50,630 nt of DNA, taken from Bacteroidota bacterium. GTDB taxonomy: Bacteria; Bacteroidota; Bacteroidia; Bacteroidales; Prolixibacteraceae. Numbering within the stretch: position 1 is the stretch's first letter; each line of letters begins with the position of its first letter. A program made the position numbers and the translations under genes. Shown here in pieces: positions 1 through 7,323 of this stretch. The DNA lies in assembly GCA_023412195.1 (NCBI GenBank), contig JAEYNZ010000021.1, positions 1 to 50,630 of the forward strand, given 5' to 3'. The notes beneath the pieces were generated by a model, which was given only the letters and a program-made list of their open reading frames with translations, was not told the origin of the DNA and did no database searches.

Positions 1-1
1 G

Positions 2-748
2 CGCTATCTTGGCCAGGATGTAGCTCATCTAAAAGTAAAAAAAAACATACCGGTAATCTTCACAAAAAAATTTGATAAGAATAATCTGAAATATTTTGGA
101 TGCAGCATCAACCTTGATAATTGTGAATGGAGGTCGGATAAAGCACAAGAATTTCGCAAATTCTTTAATGCCTTACCCAGCAGGAATAACATCAAAAAAA
201 ATGATGAACACAGAATTGAAAGCCTACTTTTAACGGAATTTTCAAAAAATAGCAGTAAGAATAAAGTTTTGTTGAACATCCAACCAGTAAGACTTGCCTT
301 GAGTAACCGCTTTCAAATGCCCACACCCATTTCAGCAAGTAAGTCTTCATTAACTTATTCAAATTCAAGCAAAGGAGGTATAGATATTTTAGCCCGGATT
401 GGTACTGGCAATGGTATAAAGCTAAGTGTAATTGAAGTTAAAGATGAAAATAAAGCCAATGAGTCTCCTGTAAAAGTTATCCAGCAAGGTTTGGCTTATG
501 CAACATTCATCCAGTATTTATTAAGAAGCGAAAGCGGCAAAGAATGGTGGAAACTTTTTGGCTTTAATCGTAAACTCCCAAATAGCATCCACATAAATGT
601 TATTTGTGCCATGCCATCTAACAGTAACAATGATACTTCCTTTGCTGGAAAGGAAATTCCATGTGGTAATGATAAGTTTCAACTTCATTACATGTATTTC
701 AAAGAAAGCAGTAATATAATTGAATACATAGATACTTCTTTAAAATAG
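2..748 (+). CDS. PD-(D/E)XK nuclease-like protein, 5' end outside window
   Basis: The reading frame is open from base 2 to a TAA at 746-748, giving 248 residues with no stop before the window edge, so the gene starts to the left. Residues 126-129 (GIDI) and 144-147 (IEVK) have the spacing of the D...ExK core of PD-(D/E)XK nucleases (D128, E145, K147). Residues 162-166 (QGLAY) fit the QxxxY motif that follows the core in RecB/Cas4-type members. This suggests a metal-dependent DNA or RNA nuclease, but I do not recognise the family and the N-terminal half is unseen. The gene is AT-rich and sits in what looks like a mobile island, so a restriction, defence or element-maintenance role is an inference. 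The fold call rests on three short motifs only. Confidence 0.6.
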   Translation, partial: RYLGQDVAHLKVKKNIPVIFTKKFDKNNLKYFGCSINLDNCEWRSDKAQEFRKFFNALPSRNNIKKNDEHRIESLLLTEFSKNSSKNKVLLNIQPVRLALSNRFQMPTPISASKSSLTYSNSSKGGIDILARIGTGNGIKLSVIEVKDENKANESPVKVIQQGLAYATFIQYLLRSESGKEWWKLFGFNRKLPNSIHINVICAMPSNSNNDTSFAGKEIPCGNDKFQLHYMYFKESSNIIEYIDTSLK

Positions 749-793
749 ATATCATATCATTCTTGAACTGCAATGAATAACTTAGGATAATAT

Positions 794-1309
794 TTAGAGC
801 TTGTTTGCAGCTGAATTTGCTCTAACTCCTTTTTCATAAGCTCTTGCTTGATCCTCTAAATTGGTATCTGTAAAAGTTATAATGCCATCTGGGTCATTTC
901 GACTAAAAAAATAACTGCATTCTATATTATCTTTTTTCCACATTGTTTCATCCATGGTACCATAAGCCTCATTCAAAACATTTTTAATTTTTGAATCATT
1001 TTCATATCCTTCAAACCAAATTTGGATTTTATAAATTTTATTATTATAAGTTTCTAATAAAGTTAATCTTAGCTCTACATCACCTATTCTTTTATTTCCA
1101 GGCATTTCATTATGCCAACGATAAGTTCCTGCATTTACCTCCCTATCGCGTTTATCTGTGAGATTTTCAAGGCCATCATAAGATTTTATATTTGAGCCAA
1201 ATTTATATTCTTGAAACCCATTTTTATCTTTCAACACTTGCAGGCTTTGTGAATGAGCATGAAGAATCATAGTAAGTCCAAGAAATAAAGTAAATACTGC
1301 TGTTTTCAT
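794..1309 (-). CDS. Small secreted protein of unknown function
   Basis: This gene encodes 171 residues. The N-terminus has a Lys, about 15 hydrophobic residues and a likely signal peptidase I site around residues 18-21 (HAHSQS), with no lipobox cysteine. The mature part is charged and mixed alpha/beta, with several Trp/Tyr residues and no motif I recognise. It converges with the nuclease-like gene to its left (45 bases between the stops). It is followed on its own strand by nothing further in the window. It could be a periplasmic accessory protein of the element or an unrelated resident gene. Confidence 0.55.
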   Translation of the reverse strand: MKTAVFTLFLGLTMILHAHSQSLQVLKDKNGFQEYKFGSNIKSYDGLENLTDKRDREVNAGTYRWHNEMPGNKRIGDVELRLTLLETYNNKIYKIQIWFEGYENDSKIKNVLNEAYGTMDETMWKKDNIECSYFFSRNDPDGIITFTDTNLEDQARAYEKGVRANSAANKL

Positions 1310-1467
1310 AAGATATTAATTGATTATTGTGTTTCTTCAAAAAAAGCAAAAAATTTATTTTTAAATCTTGATATCAATCATGTTTGCAAATATTTTAGAA
1401 ATTAAGCCTAATATCTTAAAATTGAAAACATAGATTCTTCTTCAAATAAATACGATTAATAGCAATT

Positions 1468-1893
1468 TCATAGTGAATTTCTCCTCCGCTTCTCTATTAA
1501 CTTATCTTGTTCAGTATCATAATCTACTTCTGGGACTGTTGGACCAATCTTCACCAAAGAACCTCGACGAGGTTTGTCATTTTTATCTTGAGATGTATTG
1601 AAGTTGTTTTTAATGTACTCTGTTATTCTACTGTATTTTTCATTCATAGTTAAAGGCTTCTCACTTTCCGGTTCAATCGATTTTGGTTTGGCCAAAATAA
1701 AGTCCAGTAAACGGATGTAATAATCAAGCCTCTGTTTAGGGCTTAAAGAGTTAATATCCTTTAGTATTTTGGATTCATCAAAGCTGCGGCTAATGATGCC
1801 TGTAATAACCTCACGGATCTCTTTCGTACTCTTGTTTGGTGCTCCTTTTTTTCTACCTGCCGGATTGCCGGAATGTCCTTTTTTGAATGGCAT
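1468..1893 (-). CDS. DUF5681-like small basic protein
   Basis: The 141-residue protein opens with a Gly/Lys/Arg-rich stretch (residues 3-18, FKKGHSGNPAGRKKGA), which I associate with the DUF5681 family of phage and integrative-element proteins. A helical middle and a very basic C-terminus (KRRRN) follow. The basic tail fits nucleic-acid binding. It lies downstream of the dnaB-like gene on the same strand, but a 416-base repeat-bearing gap separates them, so it probably has its own promoter. The family assignment rests on recalled motif similarity. Confidence 0.55.
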   Translation of the reverse strand: MPFKKGHSGNPAGRKKGAPNKSTKEIREVITGIISRSFDESKILKDINSLSPKQRLDYYIRLLDFILAKPKSIEPESEKPLTMNEKYSRITEYIKNNFNTSQDKNDKPRRGSLVKIGPTVPEVDYDTEQDKLIEKRRRNSL

Positions 1894-1913
1894 ATCATTG
1901 TTTTTTATTGTTC

Positions 1914-2236
1914 TTTACAATAGCCGCTAAGCTATTAAACTCGAATGGATGATTACAGGAAAAATAACCACTGTTTTGGGGAATAGAATAATTAATTAGC
2001 CACTATAGTAGTGTATGTAATGAGCAACTTTTTTTACTACCCTATTCTCAGGTAAAAGATTCATGGGTTTACAATTTGAATTATTCAGTTGCTTTACAAA
2101 ACTGTATGGTGAGGACTGTTCATATTATTTATCGCCAACAAGTTATAACTATTATAGGACTGTAAACTAAGTTGTAAAACATTTACATAAAGTTTACAAT
2201 TTAAGTGTAGGCATTGAGTTTTTCTTTTTTTTACAA
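1914..2236. repeat. Cluster of TTTACAA words in 416-bp gap
   Basis: The gap 1894-2309 holds no credible gene. It contains the 7-mer TTTACAA at 1914, 2068, 2093, 2193 and 2230 and its complement TTGTAAA at 2172, plus near matches at 2160 and 2180. In random DNA of this base composition well under one copy would be expected. The cluster lies between a replicative-helicase gene and a small DNA-binding-like gene. An iteron-type origin or a regulator-binding cluster is possible; spacing is irregular, which weakens the iteron reading. Confidence 0.4.
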
Positions 2237-2309
2237 TGTGGATGAGAAAACAGTCATTTGCTTTTGGTGAATTATTAGGGCCTTGTTAAGGTGAGACTTC
2301 TCAATTGAA

Positions 2310-3683
2310 TTAAAATGGATTAGTATTATTTTGATGATGTGCAACTGAGTTTTCATTATTAAACTTTAGGGATTCAGAAAATTTCGTCATTTCATCATTC
2401 GAAAATATATCTATTTCACCGAGTTTGCCTCGTCTATGTTTTGCAACCGTGAACCGGATGATGTTTTGCAACGGCTCAGGTTTATTTAAAAAACATACAA
2501 TATCAGCATCTTGCTCTATAGCGCCAGATTCGCGCAAATGAGAGAGTCTGGGTGTTTCTCCATCTGCTGCCCTATTTAATTGAGAAAGTGCCATGACAGG
2601 GATGTTTTCGGCCAATGCAGTGGTTTTTAAAGTCCGGCTGATTTCGCTCACCTCCAATTCCCTGCTGGTTTTAGACTGAGAAGACTTTACAAGCTGTAAG
2701 TAATCTACTATGGCAAAATCACAATTCCCTTGTTTCCTGTTTTTACGAATTGAAGCTCTTATCTGTTCTACTGTCATGCCTGCTGCATCACGGAAAATTA
2801 TAGGTAATTTTTCCAGTTTAGCAACAGCCACATTAATGCTTTTCCAATCTTCGTTATTTATAAATCCATCTCTGATATTTGAACGGTAAATTTCACTTTC
2901 TGTAGCCAAAAGGATTCTCATTAAATCTTCTTTTAGCATTTCTGCGCTGTAGAAGTTGATATGATAGCCTGCTTTCGCTGCTTGCAATGCAAAATGTAGC
3001 GCTAAAGAAGTCTTGCCTATTCCTGGCCGAGCTGCAAGAATTATGAGATTTCCACCTCTCCAACCTCCTGTATTATCGTCTAATGACTCAAAACCCGTTG
3101 GTATACCGGGAGTTTTATGCCCTTTTGCATTTATAACATCCTGTTCAATTAGTTCTAAAGTTGTTTTTAGAACATCTTTAATATGAGTTCCAGTATTTGC
3201 AACGGTGAAAACATCATCCAAACTTTCTCCTGATTGTTTCCATTCATTGCTAATCACTTCAACGTCCTCTCCGCAATAAGCCATATTAACTAATTCTGTC
3301 GCTTTTCGGATTGTCTCTCTTTGGTAATACTTTTCTGCTATTATTCGTGCATGCGCCTCTAAATGTGCTGCTGAGGCAACTTTAGAAGTTAGTCCTATAA
3401 TGTTTCCTGGACCTCCAAGTTCTTCAAGTAGTCCCCGTTTATTTAATTCTTGAGTGATGGTTATTAAATCTACTGGTTTGGTCTTTGCAACTTCTTTTAT
3501 TACCTCAAAAAGTTTTTGGTGTTCATCTTTATAAAAACTATGTGTATCAATTAAGCCGAATACTTTTTCATGAGCATCGCTTTCTAACATTAAGGCTCCT
3601 AAAACGGCTTCTTCTACATCATTTGCTTGTGGTGGCAGCTTTCCGTATTCAATATTTACATTTTTCAATTCATTTCTTTTCAT
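2310..3683 (-). CDS. DnaB-like replicative helicase (element-borne)
   Basis: This 457-residue protein matches DnaB length and layout. Residues about 16-120 form the N-terminal primase-interacting helical domain (starting PPQANDVEEAVLGALM). A linker follows, then a RecA-like domain with Walker A at 218-226 (ARPGIGKTS), a Walker B region ending DYLQL at 327-331, and the arginine-finger region AKHRRGKLGEI near residue 413. It would unwind DNA 5'->3' as a hexameric ring at the fork. The start overlaps the upstream gene's stop by ATGA (3680-3683), so the two are translationally coupled. Company with small HTH and replication-type genes argues for an element-borne rather than housekeeping copy; I cannot exclude that it is the only dnaB in the genome. 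Confidence 0.9.
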   Translation of the reverse strand: MKRNELKNVNIEYGKLPPQANDVEEAVLGALMLESDAHEKVFGLIDTHSFYKDEHQKLFEVIKEVAKTKPVDLITITQELNKRGLLEELGGPGNIIGLTSKVASAAHLEAHARIIAEKYYQRETIRKATELVNMAYCGEDVEVISNEWKQSGESLDDVFTVANTGTHIKDVLKTTLELIEQDVINAKGHKTPGIPTGFESLDDNTGGWRGGNLIILAARPGIGKTSLALHFALQAAKAGYHINFYSAEMLKEDLMRILLATESEIYRSNIRDGFINNEDWKSINVAVAKLEKLPIIFRDAAGMTVEQIRASIRKNRKQGNCDFAIVDYLQLVKSSQSKTSRELEVSEISRTLKTTALAENIPVMALSQLNRAADGETPRLSHLRESGAIEQDADIVCFLNKPEPLQNIIRFTVAKHRRGKLGEIDIFSNDEMTKFSESLKFNNENSVAHHQNNTNPF

Positions 3684-4381
3684 CGTGTAAGTCCTTTTGC
3701 TGGGGTTAAAACTGCTTTTCCGTTCATTGCTTCAATAGGAGGTAACTCTTGTTCCCAGCATCTTTGATTAATCCATGTTGAAAGGTTTTTCCATTCGGGA
3801 CAAAACTGCTTAGCATCTTTCAACTTTTGTTTATGGTTTATTTCTTTTTCAAGTGCTGGTATAAGAAGTACTGTCGTTTCCTCATTATACTTTTTCATAA
3901 AGTTTTCAAATTCTGTATCTAATCCTCTTTTAGTGCCAGGATATGCCTGCCTAAATCTGTCAAATAATTGTTTAGTTTCATTTAGTTTATTTATTGTATC
4001 TGGTTGAGTTCCTTTCTGAGTATCAGAACGAGTATTAGGTTGAGTATCCTGTTGAGTGTCAAAATTTGATACTGATAAAGTATATTCTGTTTTATTTTGA
4101 TAATTAAATCTATTTCCTGCGATTCCTGGTGATACTGAGATCAGTCCTGATTCAATCAATCGTTTTTGCGCAGATTTTATTGAGTTTATTGAAATTCCTG
4201 TCCCGTTTCGTATTTGCCGGAGAGAGTTTCTAAAAGGATTCTTCCATCCCAGTGAATTGCTTACATGCAAAAGATAGAAGTAAAGTTTTGTTTCGTTACC
4301 AGAGAAATTATATTCCAGGTTAACATCCCAAAACCGATTAATTAAAAGGATATAATTAGGCTTAAATCTATCTCTGTTCAT
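3680..4381 (-). CDS. Winged-helix replication-type protein
   Basis: The 233-residue protein starts at the ATG at 4381 (MNRDRFKPN); an in-frame start at 4432 would run far back into the upstream gene and adds no recognisable sequence. Residues about 25-90 look like the helix-turn-helix region typical of plasmid and phage replication-initiation helpers (NETKLYFYLLHVSNSLGW, then IRNGTGISINSIKSAQKRL). A polar Thr/Gln-rich linker with repeated DTQ motifs follows (about 120-145), then a C-terminal helical domain resembling DnaT/DnaD-type primosomal modules. It overlaps the helicase gene by ATGA and the preceding small ORF by 14 bases. A role in loading the neighbouring helicase is inferred from position. 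Confidence 0.7.
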   Translation of the reverse strand: MNRDRFKPNYILLINRFWDVNLEYNFSGNETKLYFYLLHVSNSLGWKNPFRNSLRQIRNGTGISINSIKSAQKRLIESGLISVSPGIAGNRFNYQNKTEYTLSVSNFDTQQDTQPNTRSDTQKGTQPDTINKLNETKQLFDRFRQAYPGTKRGLDTEFENFMKKYNEETTVLLIPALEKEINHKQKLKDAKQFCPEWKNLSTWINQRCWEQELPPIEAMNGKAVLTPAKGLTR

Positions 4382-4583
4382 AAAATGTTCTTTTGTATTT
4401 AACAAACTGCTCACATTGGCTATAAGTACCATGATATAAAGGAAGGCCTCCTTGCCTGTTACCTCCGGCAGACACTATCTTCATGCTGAAATCATCATGC
4501 ATCATAACCTTATGAGTGATAATTCTACCAACTATTCTGCTCAACATGCAGCCTTCTGGTTTGTCGTATAGTGAATTTCTCAT
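4368..4583 (-). CDS. Small element protein, 71 aa, unknown
   Basis: I do not recognise this protein. The start at 4583 (MRNSLYDKPEG) is chosen because it forms an ATGA overlap with the stop of the preceding gene (4580-4583); its 3' end overlaps the next gene by 14 bases. The sequence is basic and has a Gly-rich stretch (SAGGNRQGG). Being locked between two coding regions in an overlapping operon is the main evidence that it is real. It may be an accessory replication or DNA-binding factor. Confidence 0.55.
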   Translation of the reverse strand: MRNSLYDKPEGCMLSRIVGRIITHKVMMHDDFSMKIVSAGGNRQGGLPLYHGTYSQCEQFVKYKRTFYEQR

Positions 4584-4906
4584 AGCTGCTCCCCCCATAG
4601 CTTTAACTGGTTATAATTTCTTGGAGCTTTTGAAGGGTCTGTTGTAAGATACCAGGCTTTGTGTCCTGTTAAACGGCAGTCTCTACGTTCGATTTCCCAT
4701 AATTTTCCTGCCTTTTCAAGATCGCGTTTGTACCTGCAGATATTTTTCTGCTTTATACCTGTAGCTTCTGAAACCATACTGGCTGTTGCAATATGTGATT
4801 GTAAAAAGTGAAATATGGTTTTTAGCTCTGTAAGAAACGAGGTATCTTTGAAATGATTCGTTAAGGCTCTGCTTTTTGAAGTGGGGCTTTTCTCTTTGGC
4901 TTTCAT
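4580..4906 (-). CDS. Small HTH-containing element protein
   Basis: The 108-residue protein is basic at the N-terminus. Residues about 36-72 read as a winged-helix/HTH unit (HIATASMVSEATGIKQKNIC, then RYKRDLEKAG). A Trp/Tyr-containing beta-wing follows (ELERR-like, HKAWYLTT). Such proteins occur in Bacteroidota integrative elements next to DnaB-like helicases. It starts two bases after the stop of the upstream regulator and ends in an ATGA overlap with the next ORF, so it belongs to one transcript. DNA binding is inferred from the predicted HTH. Confidence 0.65.
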   Translation of the reverse strand: MKAKEKSPTSKSRALTNHFKDTSFLTELKTIFHFLQSHIATASMVSEATGIKQKNICRYKRDLEKAGKLWEIERRDCRLTGHKAWYLTTDPSKAPRNYNQLKLWGEQL

Positions 4907-4908
4907 AA

Positions 4909-5199
4909 CTACTTGTCTTTATGGGTTGATAATCTCCTAATTTCACTTTCAGGATAAAATACCCGATTACCTACTTTTTTACTTTCAATCAGCCCTAAAC
5001 GAGTCCACCGCCATAAAGTAGCTTCACATATTCCAAATTTATCAACCACTTCTTTTCGGCTGTAAACTTTTTCATCATGTTTCTGAAGAAATGTTCTTAT
5101 TGCCTGATCTGCTATACTCTGACCAAACTCCATTAATTGCCCGGCATTTATGGTGAGGTTTATACCGGGGTTTTCTTTTATTAAGTTTTCTAATTTCAT
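4909..5199 (-). CDS. Excisionase/MerR-type HTH protein, first gene of operon
   Basis: The 96-residue protein has an alpha-helical N-terminus (about 1-40) and then a HTH_17-type DNA-binding segment (VYSRKEVVDKFGICEATLWR, followed by WTRLGLIESKKVGNRVFY), as in the excisionase-like and DUF3853 proteins of Bacteroides conjugative elements. It is the promoter-proximal gene of a five-gene overlapping operon ending with the helicase. The -7-like word TAATTTTG (complement of 5249-5256) lies about 50 bases upstream, without a clear -33 partner. Three GGTGGGATTA repeats lie 110-155 bases upstream and are candidate binding sites for this protein. Confidence 0.75.
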   Translation of the reverse strand: MKLENLIKENPGINLTINAGQLMEFGQSIADQAIRTFLQKHDEKVYSRKEVVDKFGICEATLWRWTRLGLIESKKVGNRVFYPESEIRRLSTHKDK

Positions 5200-5312
5200 C
5201 TTTAAATGCTTTAATTTTTTAATTCATCTTCCCTTGCAAGGTTGATGTCAAAATTAAACACTAAATTTATCTAAATGTCATTAAATCAGATTGTTAATCC
5301 GGATTTCGTAGT

Positions 5313-5354
5313 GGTGGGATTAGGTGGGATTACCCATTCTTTAAGGTGGGATTA
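5313..5354. repeat. Three GGTGGGATTA direct repeats
   Basis: The decamer GGTGGGATTA occurs at 5313-5322, immediately again at 5323-5332, and at 5345-5354, each exact. They lie in the 550-base gap (5200-5749) between the divergent HTH-led operon and the protease unit, in otherwise AT-rich DNA. They are candidate operators or iterons. The rest of the gap up to 5640 shows no gene or hairpin that I can support. Confidence 0.55.
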
Positions 5355-5649
5355 AATTTTTTAAGGTGAATAATATTAGTGAAATGGTTTTATCTCATTT
5401 TCACAGTAGGAGATATGCATTAAGGAGTTGACAAATGGTGATGAATAAAAAGAAGGTGTTTAAGTAAGCAACTTCTTAGCCTAAATAGACCCCCAAGATG
5501 AATCAGGAATGAGGCTCTTGGACAGGAGGTAGTGTTTCTAAATCTTAATATTGATTAGCATTCTAAAGGAAATTGATTTGAACACAGCCGTCAGTTAAAT
5601 TCAGGAATAAACCAGAAAATGTGAACCTTAGAACAGTCAACTTGTTCTA

Positions 5650-5689
5650 TTTGTATCGAATTTGTATTACTTTTGTATCACTTTTGTGT
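5650..5689 (+). promoter_or_regulatory. Four TTTGTAT-type words at 11-bp period
   Basis: TTTGTAT starts at 5650, 5661 and 5672, and a variant TTTGTGT at 5683; every step is exactly 11 bases, about one helical turn. The word TACTTTTG at 5668-5675 fits the Bacteroidota -7 consensus TAnnTTTG, and TTTG words lie upstream though not at the ideal spacing. The array is 61 bases upstream of the 58-aa ORF and the protease gene. It could be the promoter with a phased operator. Confidence 0.45.
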
Positions 5690-5749
5690 GGCATTTACAA
5701 AAAATTGTTTTAAAATTGCAATACAAAAGCAAACTATAACTTCAATCCA

Positions 5750-5926
5750 ATGGCTGACAACAACAAGAATACACAAGATGAGTTCTTCAAATCCTTAGAA
5801 GAAGCTCAGAAAGAATATGAAGAATTAAATCAAATTACAGATTTATGCGATTTGTTTTCTGAAGTTCAAATTGAAGATTATTCTCGCCGGAATTTCTCTC
5901 CTCCCATACAGCTTGTTATAAATTAA
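5750..5926 (+). CDS. 58-aa acidic ORF preceding the protease
   Basis: An ATG at 5750 opens a 58-codon frame ending TAA at 5924-5926 and starting MADNNKNTQDEFFKSLEEA. It is acidic, with a predicted helix over residues 10-42, a basic RR turn and a hydrophobic C-terminus (PPIQLVIN). It lies 39 bases before the protease gene in the same direction, consistent with a two-gene unit. I recognise no family. It could be an adaptor, inhibitor or antitoxin-like partner of the protease. Confidence 0.5.
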   Translation: MADNNKNTQDEFFKSLEEAQKEYEELNQITDLCDLFSEVQIEDYSRRNFSPPIQLVIN

Positions 5927-5965
5927 TTAATACCCAATTTTTTTTAAACCAAACCGTATTTAATC

Positions 5966-6937
5966 ATGCCTTCCTGGAACCAATTAGTAGCTTCTATTGA
6001 ATCAATTAAAGACAATGGAGAGAAAGATCGTTGGATCGGTCAGCAAATAAATCACTATTTTAATAAGATTAGCAAATTTCGCAATGACAACAATGTCATT
6101 TTTTATAGTTCTGCATACATGCAGAAACCTGGTGTTAATCCATATCTGGTACAAATAACACCAGAGGATTTAAATGGTTTCATGACTACAATGCATGGCA
6201 TGAAATGGGATAAAGGTTTGACTTTAATATTACATACTCCAGGAGGAATTACTAATGCAGCTGAAACAATTATCGATTACATTAATCGAAAGTTTAGTTA
6301 CATAGAAGTTATTGTTCCTGCTTTTGCTATGTCAGCAGGTACTATGATAAGTTTATGTTCTCATAAAATTATTATGGGTAGACAAAGCCAATTGGGACCT
6401 ATTGACCCACAGCTTCCAATTGGGAACAGGTATGCCTCTGCTTTGTCAATCAGAAATCAGTTTCTAAGAGCGCAGAATGAAATAATTGATAATAAAAATA
6501 ATGCTCATGTATGGGCTCCTATATTATCTTCATTAGGACCTGCTCTATTGCAAGAAGCAGAAAATGCTATTACCTATGGTGAAGGTGTTGTAAAGGCATG
6601 GTTAATAAAGAACATGTTTAAGGATAATGCCAAAAAAGAACAATTGGCAACAAGTGCTGCTGAATATTTTAGTCAATGTGAGAAAAACACCAGTCATGGT
6701 CGTAGAATTAATAGGGATGAAGTCAGAAGTCAGAACCTAAATGTAGAGGATTTAGAGCAAAATCAGGAGTTTCAAGATGATGTAATGACTCTTTATCATT
6801 TGTTTACCATTTTATTTGAAAAAGGACCGGCTGCCAAAATTATAGCAGGTAATGCTGGAACAAACTGGGTGAAAAATGTTGCTCCTCAACAACATATTAT
6901 TCCTCAAAAAGTCGCACAACATATTCAGAATCAATAA
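5966..6937 (+). CDS. Serine dehydrogenase proteinase-like (SDH_sah, ClpP/crotonase fold)
   Basis: The 323-residue protein has the hallmarks of the SDH_sah family. An oxyanion/glycine segment HTPGG is at 90-94, the nucleophile motif AMSAGT has S123, and the following strand and turn read KIIMGRQSQLGPIDPQ (about 134-149). There is no signal peptide, so it acts in the cytoplasm. Homologues are ATP-independent serine proteases with a Ser/Lys or Ser/His-Asp arrangement related to signal-peptide-peptidase A and ClpP. It is about the family's usual length and appears intact. Its place in an AT-rich island beside a tRNA and behind a small ORF suggests cargo of a mobile element; a defence function is conjecture. 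Confidence 0.8.
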   Translation: MPSWNQLVASIESIKDNGEKDRWIGQQINHYFNKISKFRNDNNVIFYSSAYMQKPGVNPYLVQITPEDLNGFMTTMHGMKWDKGLTLILHTPGGITNAAETIIDYINRKFSYIEVIVPAFAMSAGTMISLCSHKIIMGRQSQLGPIDPQLPIGNRYASALSIRNQFLRAQNEIIDNKNNAHVWAPILSSLGPALLQEAENAITYGEGVVKAWLIKNMFKDNAKKEQLATSAAEYFSQCEKNTSHGRRINRDEVRSQNLNVEDLEQNQEFQDDVMTLYHLFTILFEKGPAAKIIAGNAGTNWVKNVAPQQHIIPQKVAQHIQNQ

Positions 6938-7063
6938 TTACTTATCATTATTTTCTTTTCTTCAAGTAAAACGTCTACCAATTTTGTTTTACGTTTTGTA
7001 ATGGGTATAAAATTACATGCTTATACCTCTTATTAAAGGTTCATTTACCTAAGTTTTTTATAT

Positions 7064-7084
7064 TGTCGGGCAAATGTCGGGCAA
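7064..7084. repeat. Tandem TGTCGGGCAA pair near tRNA end
   Basis: TGTCGGGCAA occurs at 7064-7073 and 7075-7084, an 11-base period, about 50 bases from the 3' end of tRNA-Pro, whose own end contains GTCGGGG. Paired words on one face of the helix beside a tRNA are what integrase arm-type or att-adjacent sites look like. They are otherwise unexplained. The rest of 6938-7063 holds only a weak AAAACGT/ACGTTTT inverted repeat (about 6968-6997). Confidence 0.4.
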
Positions 7085-7085
7085 T

Positions 7086-7125
7086 AAAAAAAGGATCAAG
7101 CTGTATTTCAGTTGCTTAATCCTTT
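7086..7125 (-). terminator. Rho-independent terminator of tRNA-Pro
   Basis: Read on the minus strand, an 11-bp stem (AAGGATTAAGC paired with GCTTGATCCTT, one mismatch) with a nine-base loop is followed by seven T. It begins about 7 bases past the tRNA discriminator base. Confidence 0.75.
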
Positions 7126-7131
7126 TAAAAG

Positions 7132-7205
7132 TCGGGGTAGCCGGATTTGAACCGACGACTTCGTCGTCCCGAACGACGCGCGCTACCGGGCTGCGCTATA
7201 CCCCG
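7132..7205 (-). tRNA. tRNA-Pro(CGG)
   Basis: The complement folds into a complete 74-nt cloverleaf. It has an acceptor CGGGGTA/TACCCCG (7 bp, perfect), T8-A9, a D-stem GCGC/GCGC with loop AGCCCGGTA, and an anticodon stem CGTCG/CGACG with loop TTCGGGA. The anticodon is CGG (T33 before and G37 after), the variable loop is AAGTC, the T-stem is GTCGG/CCGGC with loop TTCAAAT, and the discriminator is A. CCA is not encoded. The 3' end faces the AT-rich element-like region, the usual orientation for island integration. Confidence 0.95.
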
Positions 7206-7323
7206 TTATTCATGATTATAATGTCATGTTAAAGTGCAGCAAATTTAAACTTTTTTAAAGGATAAAAACCGGTTGACAATTAAAAAAATGGGATTAATTA
7301 TATTGTAACTCTATAATTTTTAC

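Noticed and set aside
25..279. 84-codon minus-strand frame at the left edge
   Set aside because: It is antisense to the open plus-strand nuclease-like frame and rich in Phe/Leu as expected from complement of Lys-rich DNA.
6938..7131. Integrase gene next to the tRNA
   Set aside because: No frame of useful length and no tyrosine-recombinase motif is present; only repeats and a terminator.
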